Assembly (NCBI GenBank): GCA_900708905.1
Contig: CAADRB010000092.1
Location: forward strand, 23,777-87,776
Direction: 5' to 3'
Length of the DNA stretch: 64,000 nt
DNA from: Hymenolepis diminuta
Taxonomy: Eukaryota; Platyhelminthes; Cestoda; Cyclophyllidea; Hymenolepididae
Below, in pieces: positions 1 to 12,865 of the stretch. The position numbers were made by a program, and so were the translations under genes. Under the pieces are notes generated by a model, which was not told the DNA's origin, did not search any database, and saw only the letters and a list, made by a program, of their open reading frames with translations. Every line of letters begins with the position of its first letter. The first letter of the stretch is position 1.

Positions 1-460
1 GGAGCGACCTCATTTATGTCCCTATGACGCATAACCCCTGTCTGACATGTCTAAGCGCATCCATCAATTTCCCCTCTTTTCTATAACCGCCTCGCTTCAT
101 ATAAAAAGCACATCTGCGCTCATGCTCTGGCGTGGCCTTACCCAAGTGACTCATATAAAGCTACCCTTGTTTTTCCAAACACACACGGGTCAGTGCGGAC
201 TCCTACACGTCCTGTTCATCTCCTCCCTTCCTCAGCACGTTGCTCTTCCTCTTTCTCCCCCTCTCTCTATTACTCATTGTGGCTTCCTTGAATACATGTT
301 TGGTCTACTCAACTCTTGGTGTTCTGCTNCACAATTGTTGTTAGCTCTTACTCAAACAGCTACCAATTGGTTGTCGTAATTTGTTAGCTGCAAACCGTTG
401 GTTGTTATCTAACTCCAACACAACTAAGACTAAAATAATTTTGAAGTAATCATTTTGTAT
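1..460. other. comparatively GC-rich block, possible repeat or LTR-like sequence
   Basis: This block is visibly richer in C and G than the spacer after it. It holds long pyrimidine tracts (about 215-275) and two TATA-like stretches (around 100 and 150), followed by several short motifs built on GTTGTTA/GTTAGC (about 337-412). One ambiguous base lies at 329. The only long ORF (47-379) has no recognisable domain and contains the N, so I do not call it coding. The composition shift and TATA-like motifs would fit the edge of a repeat such as an LTR, but I see no terminal repeat partner, primer-binding site or polymerase gene in the window. Confidence 0.25.
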
Positions 461-1863
461 GCCGATGTGGATGCGCATAGTAGCGAAATGCTGACTAAAG
501 ATATTTAGGCCTTGTTAAACAAAGATATATATATATAGTTTATCATATAACTAGTCTGTTCAGATTCTAAAAATTTGAAGTCGATTCATTAGACAAGACT
601 CAAATACTAACTTAATACATAACCGAATAAACATAATATAAAAGTGTTTTTCTTCGAGTCAAGTTGATCTTGTTCATTCGAAAATTTGTCAATATATTGC
701 ACCTTTCATTTTTTTTCTGAATGTAGTTCATTTCGAATCGATATTCGATAATTGGCGTGTTTGAGCATTTTAGTATTTACTTAATTAACAAGCCTAACGA
801 CCACAGGTCAATTCCAATAGTATTCAATATCGATATGATTGAGGAACTGGCATTCAACTAGTATTATTAAATGTAATTGGTTATTCTGACCATATATTTC
901 TTTTCTTTCGTGGGGTTTTTCTTCACCATAAGTTAGTATTCCAGATTTATATCTTTTCAAATGATAGAAATGGGGTTTTCCTGTCCTACTCAGAGGCAAT
1001 AAATGCCGGTTTAAGATTAGAATTAGGGTATCTTTTGATGAACTTCTTTGAACTCAATTTGTGTGTATTTATAACCTCCCAATTTGTTGGGTTAAACTTG
1101 TTCTTATTGCAAATTATTCAAAATACTTGATCACAGGTACATTAAATCTCTACAGTGCTGTTTGATAAAAAGCAAAAATATTCTATTTCATGATAATATT
1201 ATTTCAAAAAATCCAATAAGTCACCTCCACACATGATGACTTATTTGAATCATCAGAAATTTATAAATTCATACAATCATACTATGCGATATGACTCACC
1301 GGATACTGACTTATGAAGATCGCAAAATTTAAGTCAGTCACATCGATGAATGCCAGTAAAATTATTTTTACTGGACTATCTCTATATTCTTCCAAACTTA
1401 CGCTTTTGTTGATCAAGTAATTATTTCTTTCTTTCTCTTCAGTATGTTGAGAAAGTATAAGACCAAATTCCTATCCAGCATGATCGCAACCTCTATTATA
1501 AATTCGTAATATCATGTATTTCAATTTTCTCATCCGTGAATAACTAAGACTAATAAATTTAACTGTAAAACAGCCGTAAATTACTGGCCAATGGCTGTGT
1601 TTAGCTAAAGATCACAGATAAAACCCCGCCAGACCAATTCCTAATCGACTCGTATCGTCGTGGGAGCATAAAGCCTGCATCTAACAAGCTTTTTATGCAA
1701 ATGCCTCCCCTTCATCTATGTATAAGACTAGTAATGAAACGCTTGTCACACTGAATGAGGGAATCGATTAATTAATTTATAACTATCAGCTGATTTTCGA
1801 TCCAACAAATAAGCTCAAATTATATATACTCCTCAAGATATAACCTTTGCCTCTAAAAAAGCG
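461..1863. other. AT-rich intergenic spacer
   Basis: No convincing ORF or RNA gene. A short TA run lies at about 524-536. A TATA-like stretch (about 1821-1829) sits some 35-40 nt before the ankyrin gene's start codon and could be its core promoter. Confidence 0.5.
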
Positions 1864-2442
1864 ATGACTGAAAATGAAGATGGTCATGTAGAAACGCAAT
1901 CTACTATCCTTCCAAAATCTAATTTTTATTTAGAGGAAGAACTATGTGAAGCTGCCAAAACAAATGATTTGAATAAATCGCGTCGTATTCTCGCGGAACG
2001 AGTGGATCCAGACTTTCTTAATGGTTTTGGTCTCTCTCCCTTACACTTAGCTTGCCAAAATGGGAATTATGAGGTCGCCAAACTCCTGATATGCAACAAA
2101 GCAGCAGTAGATTTTGCAAATGCTATCGGTGTAACTCCATTGCATCTGGCTGCTAAGAACAATCATTTAAAATGTGCCCAATTACTGCTGCTCTGTGGTG
2201 CAAATCCATCCAACCAAACATGGTCCCAATGTAGAGCTAAGGAATTCTCACCGCGAGGAAGTCGTCTGCAATATGTTCTAGGACAAGCAGAACAAGGTAT
2301 TTTACCTAACCCAGCCAGTGTCTTTGGACTGAATGTTGAACCCATCGTGCCGAAATTCTCAATTTCTAAGAGACCGAGGGATTCGGAAAAGAAGGGTAAA
2401 ACAACCCAAGTTTCTCAATCAAAAAGTAACAAAAGCTTTTAA
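1864..2442 (+). CDS. ankyrin-repeat protein, single exon, 192 aa
   Basis: Uninterrupted ORF beginning at an ATG about 40 nt downstream of a TATA-like stretch and ending in a TAA that overlaps an AATAAA polyadenylation signal (2441-2446). Residues about 26-55 form a degenerate first ankyrin unit. Residues 56-87 (GLSPLHLACQNGNYEVAKLL) and 89-120 (GVTPLHLAAKNNHLKCAQLL) are two canonical ankyrin repeats with the TPLHLA signature. The C-terminal third (about 121-192) has no visible domain and becomes basic and Ser/Lys rich from about residue 165, which could be a nuclear-localisation or disordered tail. Ankyrin repeats mediate protein-protein contacts, so the partner cannot be read from the sequence. 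The lack of introns contrasts with the other genes here and could mean a retro-derived gene. I cannot assign an orthologue. Confidence 0.8.
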   Translation: MTENEDGHVETQSTILPKSNFYLEEELCEAAKTNDLNKSRRILAERVDPDFLNGFGLSPLHLACQNGNYEVAKLLICNKAAVDFANAIGVTPLHLAAKNNHLKCAQLLLLCGANPSNQTWSQCRAKEFSPRGSRLQYVLGQAEQGILPNPASVFGLNVEPIVPKFSISKRPRDSEKKGKTTQVSQSKSNKSF

Positions 2443-2446
2443 TAAA

Positions 2447-5400
2447 GGCATGATTAGTTCGTCTCAGTATTTTGCTTAAATAACGGTGATATTTATTTAT
2501 AAATTCGTTAGCTTATTATTAAAAAAAAATATTAAAGTATATTACCGGATTTGTAAGGTCTCAAATGTCTAGACTTAAACTACTATGTTTAAGGGAAGTA
2601 GAATAGCCTTTACTCCACGAACTGCGTTCTGTACAATGGTGTCTGTCTGTGTTCGCTCGAGCCTTTCAATTTGAAATTCACACAGCGTCATATTCATACA
2701 GAATATGGTGTGATTATTGAAGAAATGCTGACTTAGCAACCAACTCACGTGTGCTCAAGATTCCTTTTTAATATGATTGATAAGAGGTAAGTCATAAAAA
2801 TAATAACAATGATTATGGCATTAATAACTAATATAAGGTTTTGTATCAATGTTTTAATACAAATAAAACGATTAATTAGTCATTTAATAATATAACATAG
2901 AACAAAATTTAATAGTATGTTATTAAATTATACAAAGAAATCTGACTCAATTTTGATATCTCCAACGATTTATATAGTTAGTTTGCTAATAAAATGACCA
3001 ATTAAGTCATTATTAAAATAAAAGGAAGATGTTTAACAGTCAATATTAAATCCAACTAAGAGGGAAATAGGGAAATTTTGGTTCCGATGTCACTTGAGTA
3101 GCGAGAAGTCTATTTACTCTCATGGCTTGAAATAAGCATTACTTTCTATTTGAATTTAACATTGTCGGCTCCTGAGTGAATAATTGCATTGAGTTTAGAG
3201 TTTCTAATAAGTGCATTGCGGCTTTAATATGCATTTTTCATAATGATGTATTTCATGAAGCAGTTCTATATCGTTTGATAGCATACAGGGCATAAATCGT
3301 ATTAGTTTACGAGACTGCCTAGGGTTACCCTTCCTTTCACCATATCTGCCTTGTGCTTGTATGCTATGAGGTTAAATTTACCAAATTCTGCATTATGAAG
3401 TATATTACAGTAGCTATATTTTCCATGAGAAATACTAGCTGAAAATTATTTTAAAATTTGGATTAAAAATCCCCTGAAGTGGCCTCGTCGATTTTCAAAT
3501 TACGGTTATCACACGATTTTAATAAGCGTGATTGAAGTAGTTATGGTTACACATATTTAAAAATATCTGGCTCATGTATCATTTTTATTAATAAATGTAC
3601 AATATGAAATTGGTTAGCTATCGAAAAATACACAGCTACTGATAGCGTACACTTAAAAAGGCAGGTTTATTTATCAAAAGCGTCGAACTCGTCTTCTTGT
3701 AGTCGATTATGTCGTGGGTTTGAAAATTTGAGTGGCGCTCGTGGACCGCTCCTCTTTATTTTCATTGTAGTTATTAATCGGAATAGTCTAAAATAAAATT
3801 AATTACAAATGCTCAATAGTAAAGAAAAAACTATTAAATTATGAACCATGTAGTGGCGTCAATAGCTTCACCTAACTCGGATCCCGAATGAGAGCTAGTA
3901 AATTAGGACGATTAATTTATTAACAAAATAATGGTTTTTGAAGGACAAGCGATAGGGTAATGATGAATACAGTTCGAAACTGCCGGGTTTATGCTTTGTA
4001 TAGGGATGAACAATTCCTGCAGATACTCGCATGTCAAACACCGTTTTTATCAATATAAGGGAGTGCACGCCACTCTTGTGAGCTTGAATGATAATGGGAC
4101 AAAATCTCTCTTCGGTAGGCGCTGTTTCGATCATTGGCGCCAATAATATGAACACGATCTGTATTCATAACAGTGTAAATTGTGTTGCTAAAGCGGCATG
4201 GAAATGAAGCAACAGCAGGCCAGCGGAATCTAGTGGATACATAGATCATAGCAGCAGAAACTAAGCTTCTTAGAATTGCAACAATGACGAAAGAGATATA
4301 CTTTAAAAAAGTTAGAGTTAATGGGAATGGTCGGTTGCCTTGTGGCCAACGATGTAGCGGTGGCGACAAAAAGGTGTGCGTTTATTGTTTATAGGTTTGA
4401 CGATTGAGAACTAATATTAAAGAAGAAATATGCATTAGAATTCATCATAATAGCAGGATACGTTTCCAAAAATAGCTTTATATGTATATAAAAAAAACGA
4501 AATATGATCCTAGATGATTAGACGAAACTGGAAGAAAGGATTTCAATGTTGAAGTAACAAATATGTTATATGTTTGAATATATAAATTTCAGCTTGGTTG
4601 ATTTGCTCATTAGCCTGTTGAAGTTGAGCTAATAACCGGCTGCTAACGACAATCAAGCAAAGCTCGGACACAGAAGACAGGTATGTTGTCAGGCCACAAT
4701 GTATTGATAAAGCGACAATTAGGAGATTCAGGCGGGTAAGAAGGGTAGCAAATGCACGAAGATAAATATAGGAAAAGTATATTGCAAGTCGTTCATAATT
4801 TGTGTTTTAACCGGCGAAAATTATACGCTATCACAAAAGCAGTGAGAATAAATCCTTAGTATTCTCCAAATGAAACGCTTGAAAACAGTTCAAGCGAACA
4901 CGCAAACGTAAAAATGAATTGTTATCAAAACTAATTAAACGAATATTGTTCGAAAGAAATCCAAGAAATTTTTCGAGAATCCTTCAAGCCAAAATAACTT
5001 GTAATATTTTTTTATTTAGAATTTGAACTAATTTTTCTAAGAAAGATCACTATTACTCATTATTGTAATAATAAAAAGTAGTGTCTGGACGGTATAAAAT
5101 TGGATTCAAGGTCAATTATAGAATTTAACACTAAATCCTGTCCCAAAGCAAGTAGGATGACCTTCAGACCGATGATGAACCTACTTTCATTTCTCCGATT
5201 TATGGCTTTCCTTCAATAGATATTTTCGATTTGATTTTGATCCGACATTCCAAGGTATAACTAAAAAATGATAAGGATATTTCTCCATCTTCACTCCCGT
5301 TAATCAATAAATACATGAGCGCAATCATTAGGTTATACAGAGTGCTCTGATTAATATTACACGATGTTTTTATTCATTTGCGACCCTGAGCCTGAAATTG

Positions 5401-8217
5401 TCACATTTTACGTTTTAAGATCTTTTACATGATTGACGTGAAAACAAATATATAATCGAATATGCATTTGCTATTTACTACAAAATATTAACTTTACGAT
5501 CTTCAAGAGAATATTCCATCTAGGAAGAAGAAAACCACAAGTTCGCGTCATAGCGAAAACAATACTACAGTTCAATTCGAACTATACCCAATACTATGGA
5601 TTTCGTATTAATTCACATAAACAAAATGAGGTATAATCGTTAATTCAACAGTTGTGGGAAGAAAGCATAAAATATTAACTTCGATAGGGGAAAATATTTT
5701 ATTTCTATTCATAATTACATTTTCACCTTAACAATTAAGAAGAGGCATTCTAGATCATTAATGCATTAATTTATGTACAGAATCGTGTTAGTCGGCATTA
5801 TCTGCTAGTTTCTTCGATATATAAAGAAATTATTAAAATAGTTTCAGCGACTCTCTACGGTACAAGGATGGTCAGTAAAAATTTGAAAATGGGAATATCG
5901 GACAATGAAACAATGAACCCTACTCATTAAGTAAGGAGTCTGTAACCTTTCATATACTTCGCTTTCCTCAGATTTCAACCCTCTCACCCTCTAATGGGTG
6001 TGTTTACTATTTCTCGTGTTCAGATAAAAAAATCAAACCCATTAGAAGATGTGCTGAGAACAGTTGACTTGGGCTGGGGGAAGGTAATCTGGAGTCACCC
6101 ATACGAAAAACTCACATTATATTACCTCCCTTGGGGGTTAAAATTAACTAGTGTGGTTAATCACTTGTACTCATCTTCTGACTTCTGACTTGGCGAACGT
6201 GCCCACTGACTACGGTTCAGGCAATAACAATAGCAGAATCACCATATTTTTCAATCTACATATGAGCAGTACTCCTTGAGAATCGCATGAAACTCAGTAT
6301 ATGTTATTTTCTTACAATCCTATTGAGAAAGAAACAAGATGTAAGCATGGTTAAAAAGATAATATGTAAAATTTAACTATAAATTCTTAATTGCCCGAAT
6401 TACTCCGAAGTCAATAAGGATGGGAAAATTAGTTCCATCAGTCATTTCTAAATTTCAGATAAAGAAGTCACAATATTCTAACACATACTAAATTTCGCTT
6501 AGAATTATGCAAGAAAACTTAAATCATCTTACAAAATCTAAACCCAACCATATTCAATAGTTAAATGCTATACAATGACCAATAACATAAGGATACATTC
6601 TACACCAGTTTACTGAATCTCTTGCAAATACTATAAGTAGTTTTTAAGCTTTGAAGGTATCTGTTTTACTGGAGCCACTTTTGACACTGAAAATCTTATT
6701 CCTCTCTTAATCACTATTAAATCGTCCAATTGGTCATGAATGCGATCCGTTTGCTTTCAGACCCACGAATTTACGTGATCATTACTGTATGAAGAAATAA
6801 TTATTATTTTCCCCCACTCCCAATATTTCTTTTAGAAACAAAAACGTAATTTCTTTCCCTATTTCCCCATTAATAAAAGACACTTGGTAATTATGTTTAT
6901 TTGATTAAGCCGATACTGATTGAGATCGAGTTTCGAAAATACACGGTGTTTACTATTACTCCACCGTGGGTTATTGGCTTCTGTGTTAAGTTGCTATATT
7001 ACCGAGTTTTTGCTATAGATATCTGTCAACATCTGGCGATTAGAAATGATTGACTGACGATAAGATCTCCGCTATAGTGTCCACAGGTGGTCCCTGTGTG
7101 TGTTTGTACATAGATACCTAAACAGATATCGATTATCAAGCCAACGACGAGACATGACTGATGTCTAACAAAAAAGGTTTTGTACATAGACCTAATTTAC
7201 TTATTAATAAATTGGGGTGGCTTGCCTGCCACTTCCGAACTGACCTGACAACACGATTGACTTGACCTATTCTATCTATTCAATCGATGTAGCTCCCGAT
7301 AGATCTTTCACGTTATTACAGTTTTCTAGATTGTTAGCTCTACGAGATTACTACCGGAACTCCTAGCTTGCCACTTCAGAGCAATTAATGAAGTTATTAA
7401 AATAAACAGTTTGTTTATAAAAGAGTTCTTATTAGCCTAATTAGCCTTCACTTTTCGCCGGGTGGCGTTGGTTAAAAACTAAATAATTCTTATTCATGAA
7501 AAATTAACTTGACAAGTTACTATTAATTATTCATTAAATTGGCATATTTGTTAAAATGGGCTAAATTGCAGGATCGTTGCCTTGCCGTACTTTTGGGTTA
7601 AAGTTTACCGTAAGGACAATTATGTCATTATTGAGTTCTGAGATTTGTAGCTATTCTTGAGGCTAGTTAGGTTAGAACAACAGCTTCAATGAATTATTTT
7701 ACTGAGACGCTTGACCCAACTGTATCTTTGAGAGCGAATAGTTGTATACTTCATTGGATGAATGGTAAACATTATTAAGGCTTTAAAGGCATACAAAGAA
7801 TAAAGATAGCTCTTTTCTCTCTGTTAGCATTCTGTTTAGATAATTTTTATCATGAAGCACAGGTGTTTAAAATTTTTTGTATAGGGTAATTAATCCTTAC
7901 AAAGAACTGAACGATTCCTATATTTAGAACTTTTGGCAATGCTCGTTACATCCCAACTAAGCAAAAACCATGAGGGAAAGGAAACAAAATACTTTCTAAA
8001 AATTTCAAAATGAAAATGCAGGCTGTTTTTTAGTGTGAATTAAAGAAACGCTCTAAATTTATGTTGACTTAATAGAAGTAAAATAAAATTTAAAAAATCT
8101 TTCAATAATGGGATATGATTACCAGAAAATATAATGTTCTTTGTGACGATGTAGTAGAAGGTGTAGAGGTCAGAAGTTTTGGTAAACGGTATACATACTA
8201 GATATAGTCAATTTTAC
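2447..8217. other. AT-rich spacer, possibly the long 3' introns of the minus-strand gene at 10.9 kb
   Basis: No well-supported gene. A minus-strand stretch at 4016-3895 is preceded by an acceptor-like TATCTGCAG and reads about 40 codons to a stop. It might be a terminal exon of the gene starting at 10958, but its phase (needs one preceding base) does not fit the last exon I can place (ends with two). A 17-nt acceptor/donor-flanked stretch around 6666-6682 (-) would bridge the phases but is too short to trust. Other ORFs in this stretch look random. Confidence 0.3.
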
Positions 8218-10958
8218 TTCTGGAGTACCACATCATTAAATTCGTCCGACCATTCAAGTGACCAAGTAGGGCTGAAGATAAATATCTGCAGGAATCATTC
8301 GTCTGATCAAAATATGGTAACATTCAAGGAGCCTGAGAGGACATAAACATGCAATCATTAATCATACATCCAAACACAACAAGGCAGATCCAAGTTGTGG
8401 ACTGTACAGGATACCACAGAGGGAAAATACTTTCAGAAATTGCTATTTATCAGAAGCAAGAAATTTGAAAGGATGTAATGAAACGCATTATATTACTTAG
8501 AAAAACTAAATATAGACGCACAATCAATTTAGCAGTTATAATGGCATCTGTGTGAAAATCAGATGCATATTTTAAAAATCGCATTCACTTGGTATGAAAT
8601 TTTAAGTTAAATATCAATGTTCGTGTGAGACTCGACGACGCCTATCCTGAAGCAGAATTTGTCAGGACACATTTATCACGTGTGAGCGTTGCCAATTATT
8701 ATACAATCCGTGCCCGCAATTCCACCGAACTGCTGCGTAAATCATGAAAACCGTTTAGCCAGCCAATAGGTCCTAAAACTATGGTCCTTTTTATCCAATA
8801 TCTTTTAGGTAGAGACTTTGTGTAAAGAGACCCCGGTTTTATTGAAAATCGGCCACCATGTTACAAGTTACAGAAGTAAAACAGCATCTTAAATAGTGCT
8901 ATCATGAAAATATAGGTAGCAATTTCCTCTGATACGCTTTCCCAACAATGGAATATGTTTCTATATAAATGCTAAAGTTGTTTCAAATTAAAACGCAAAC
9001 TAGAATGTTATCGCACTTCTGATCTAGATTACCTCATTGACTTTAACACTAATTGTGCTGAGGGAAAAGGGAGGATTATTTAGTACACAAATTAGCTTCA
9101 ATATTCGAAATTTTATAACTCATCAATTTATATCATCCATTATAGAATATTGTTTCAAGTCCGAGTGAGAGACACGACCTGGTGTGCATTAGCCAGAGTT
9201 AAGGCGACTGTGAGAGCCCACGCAACATTCTCCACTTTTATCCTATGGACTATTGATCATTCATTCCCTTTGAACGTTATTGTTATAACTATCTCATACA
9301 TATATGTATGGGATATATATACATATATATATATATATCCTATTCAGTAGGCGTCCTTTCAATCAACTGCCAACACCGTAGGAGTAAAGATAACCACAGA
9401 ATTTTAATAGATATTAGTTTAAATTTACTAATAATTTTAATGTTAAAAAATTAGCTGCCTCATCTTTGTCGTGCAAAGATTATGTAAACTGTTTAATATC
9501 ATGTAAGGTCGTTCTGTTCTCCCAAAATTGGAAAAAAAGGAATGGCAAGACTACGCATCATTATTTGAAAAACAGTCTACGAGTACAGGATATCGTGGAC
9601 AAGAATTAGCTCGGAACATCAGGTGAACTATTCATTAACTGAATAGTGTACGACCTAAATCATAAATAATCAAATGAAGTATGTTTCTTTGATACCTTGA
9701 TTTTACTCAGCAATATTTTCGAACTCCTCCACTGAACCCATATTGGACTTAGTATTAACCAATTTCAACTGATTTCCTGCGATGAAAAAGTTGTCATTGG
9801 CTTTTGCCTTGCTGTGACCTAAGATACAATATTTTATATATCAACGACATTTAAACAAGTAGAATTATATGTAGGACATGATTTTCGAAATAAATTTATT
9901 AAATAATTGGGCGATTTATTCGCTATTACGGAATTTTCATCTTGAAATAAGGTAAAATTTAATGTGTAAATTAATTCATTTTAATCATTTCACCACATTA
10001 TCGCGCGAACGGAAAGGATGCGAATCTCTAATCAGATTAATCCAGTCTATCATTGTCTTCCCATCTCATTTTTCAGGATGGGACAAAATTTAGAATTCCA
10101 GATCTTTTAAGACAGTTATTTCTTTACTCGCTTTTTAACTTCCGACTACCCTCAAAGCAAACTACTAAGAATTAAAAGTTATTTCAAAGAATAAAAAATT
10201 AATACTAGACAACGAGCATCAAGATAAAATTAGATGAACTACTTGCGATAAAGCATGCCTTATGTTAATTTTAAGAAATTAAATTAAAGATTTATATTTG
10301 TAAATAATAATTGAAATGTATTATTTTCATTATATTCTAAAAGACATTCATTGGTATTTTAAAATGACAAATTTATAAAAACTAGTTTCTATATTATTTT
10401 TAAATTTCGACATCAAAATAGAATATTCGTTGCTCAAATTATTTAGATAAATCTATCAAATTAAATTTCAAACTAAACTCACCTATCAAAGAACTGGAGG
10501 AGGGGAGATGATTTCATTTCGAAGAATCGATCTTCGCTTTCAGGCCAGATGCTATTAGAGTTTGTAAACTGGCCGGCATTATTTTTACTCCGTCGTCCCT
10601 TTAGGCCACAAAAATTCGATACTTTAGATTTGCTTTCCTTTGGCTTTTTCTTTCTTTCCTCCTGAGAACGTAATAGGAAATTATCCTGAGGTAAAATTGC
10701 CCTTATTTGGAGAGGTCTGGCCAGAGTTTGAGGATAAGTGGGTAATAGTTCCTCTAAGTCTTCATCGTTAAGAATGAAGCCATTTTTCGGGAAACTTGAA
10801 AAAGAAAATTGTGCTCGAAATCTGTCTAGTACTGCACTCATTTTCACGATAAATTGATCTGTTGATTGAAGTGAGCGATGAGTTGTTCTGTGTGAAACAC
10901 TAGAGGACTTTGGTCGTACCTGAATCTGATTGGCTGTTGAGTAGCACGCTGACGCCAT
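8218..10958 (-). CDS. unrecognised gene, first two exons (5' part), minus strand
   Basis: Exon 1 runs 10958 to 10483: ATG in a MASACYS context, 158 full codons, then a strong donor (GATAG|GTGAGT) that truncates the ORF, so the 159-residue ORF is not a full protein. Proposed exon 2 is 8271 to 8218, with acceptor TTTATCTTCAG and donor CAGAA|GTAAAA. The phase fits (AG + C gives Ser) and it reads PTWSLEWSDEFNDVVLQ. Exon 1 has a Ser/Thr-rich N-terminus, a segment with NDEDLEELLPTYP near residue 64, and a very basic stretch near 100-120 (EERKKKPKESKSK) that could be a nuclear-localisation signal. No domain is recognised. Later exons were not placed with confidence. Exon 1 is better supported than exon 2. 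Confidence 0.45.
9296..9341. repeat. TA-rich microsatellite
   Basis: Alternating TA/CA dinucleotides, densest at 9311-9340. It would fall in the long intron of the minus-strand gene if the exon 2 proposed at 8.2 kb is right. Confidence 0.8.
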
Positions 10959-12473
10959 CTCAGTCAGATTAACGTTTTTTCTCCTATTTATTAAAATGAG
11001 TTAATTATCTCAGTTGCATACTTTCAAATGGTATTCATGATAAACCGGTTTAAAATAGTACGTTGACTCGTTGTGAAATAATATTGATTTATAGACACAT
11101 GAATAACAAACCAAAAAGGGTTATTTATAGAGCAGTTTCAATAAATTCGAGAAATAACGAAAAAAAACGTTCTTATTTATTCCCTGAAATGATATACTTG
11201 TCATAGACCATTCGTGAATGAAAATAAGATGAGAAGTCACTGACCATCAGAAATGCTCAGAGGATCAAACAAATGGTGAACTTCCTCGTGCCCTGGACCG
11301 TAGGTAAAAAATAGGTTGATTCCGAGAATAAAAATAGCAAAAAATTGAAAATTCAGACACCTGATGGTGGTTCCTCTTTCCAAATTCCTCACGCATGATT
11401 CTGAACTGTTATTACTGTCTACTTAGTATAGATGATATAATTAAAAACGTCAAAAACTTTCGCTTAACCATAGATACTAATACAATGATAATGAACTTGA
11501 GTGATATGACATGAAGAAATTAATAAAGTTATTCGTCATGACTGATAAAATCCCGCTTATTCTTTTTATTTTGTTTAGCTCTTATGCTGAAATTTAGCTA
11601 TATTAACAATTAACCCATACTAATTTGTGGGGAAAGGCCTAACTTTACCTTCAAGATCATTTATTTGTTTAACACAGTATTTACCACAGTATTAAAATCT
11701 CTTTACATGACAGCTGAAAGTCAGCCTACCTTTTTGTCTTGACTGTCAAGAGCACCAGTCTGATAAGACTGAATAAAACGACATGGACAATAGCAGGTGG
11801 GGGTGGGGACTCATTCATCCTGAATCAAAGCACTGACTCTACGACCTTGAGTCATGTTTGTCGGCGGTCAAGCTAGTTCATCTTAAAACAAATTTTCTCA
11901 TTGGAAGCTATAAATAAATGAAATGATTGATTTAAATCCTGTAAATTGCGATGACTACAGATTAAAAACTTACTGTTTTCATTTTATGATCGGTTCTACT
12001 TATCAGAACTTATGAGGTTAAAATGGCATTGTCTCGAAACTGTATTTGGTTGAATCTTAAAAGTAGCTTAAAGTATTGTATCCCTAGTGAATGACTGTTT
12101 AAGTACTCCGCGAAGAGATATTTGAACCCATTCATTGTCTTCTAGTACGAAGCATCTAGAGCTCAAAATGTTGATTGGTTGTCAGCATGTTAACTGATAC
12201 CGAAATTTATGTTGAAGATCCAATATCGAGGAGAGCAGTGACTGAGAAGACAGAGATAAGGAAGTCCTTAAATTTAAATCACTCCCGGTTCCTCTTGATA
12301 TAATTAAGGTCTTATTTTTTGGCAAACTATGATTTCGTTTCAGGAGTGGCAATCTTGATTAACTTCCTAATTAATTTTCTAATTTAATTCTCCTAAAAAG
12401 GCAAAGAATTTTAGTAAATTCGTGAGCCTATTAGCGCTCAATTAGTATATTTAAATTCTATCAGAGACTTATG
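10959..12473. other. AT-rich intergenic spacer
   Basis: Region between the divergent start of the minus-strand gene (10958) and the small plus-strand ORF at 12551. No ORF with coding character. A G-rich run (GGTGGGGGTGGGG) lies near 11797-11810. Confidence 0.5.
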
Positions 12474-12495
12474 TGACGTAAACGTTTTTATAAAA
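12474..12495 (+). promoter_or_regulatory. CRE-like TGACGTAA plus TATA box
   Basis: TGACGTAA (12474-12481) is followed by TATAAAA (12489-12495), about 56 nt before the ATG at 12551. The spacing is that of a core promoter for the short ORF that follows. Both motifs occur by chance in AT-rich DNA, so support comes only from their joint placement. Confidence 0.35.
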
Positions 12496-12550
12496 GGGAG
12501 TATTTTAACACTGTTTTGCGCAGATGAGTGCATATTGTTTCTAGTGACTA

Positions 12551-12865
12551 ATGCTGATATATCAAACTAAACAACACTGTCAAGTGTGGGTGGATATTTT
12601 TAAAGATGACCTGTACTCTTTACGGTTAGAAATTTGCAACCAATTTGCAATGAAATCATCCATAAAAATCTTAATACTTTGGCCAAAAAACGCTTGGATC
12701 TCGTGTGCACTTTTATCCATTATTTCATTCCTGCTCTTGTTTAAGGAATATCAAGCTAGAAACAAGAAAAAAAGAAAGACAAATCACGTGTTTGGTTTTT
12801 CAGGTGTGGTAATAAGACATATAGATATACACCCATTTTCAAATAGTGGGAATCACAATTCATAA
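12551..12865 (+). CDS. possible small single-pass membrane protein, 104 aa
   Basis: Uninterrupted ORF from an ATG just downstream of a TATA box. Residues about 48-64 (AWISCALLSIISFLLLF) form one hydrophobic segment, followed by a strongly basic patch (about 70-76, RNKKKRK). That arrangement predicts a single membrane anchor with a cytosolic basic flank. No family is recognised. Hydrophobic ORFs of this length arise by chance in AT-rich DNA and no polyadenylation signal follows closely. An internal TTTTTCAG near 12797 could instead be a splice acceptor. Confidence 0.25.
   Translation: MLIYQTKQHCQVWVDIFKDDLYSLRLEICNQFAMKSSIKILILWPKNAWISCALLSIISFLLLFKEYQARNKKKRKTNHVFGFSGVVIRHIDIHPFSNSGNHNS

Noticed and set aside
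4034..4369. 111-codon minus-strand ORF overlapping 3895-4155
   Set aside because: The two frames overlap, neither shows a domain, and no phase-consistent intron joins them.
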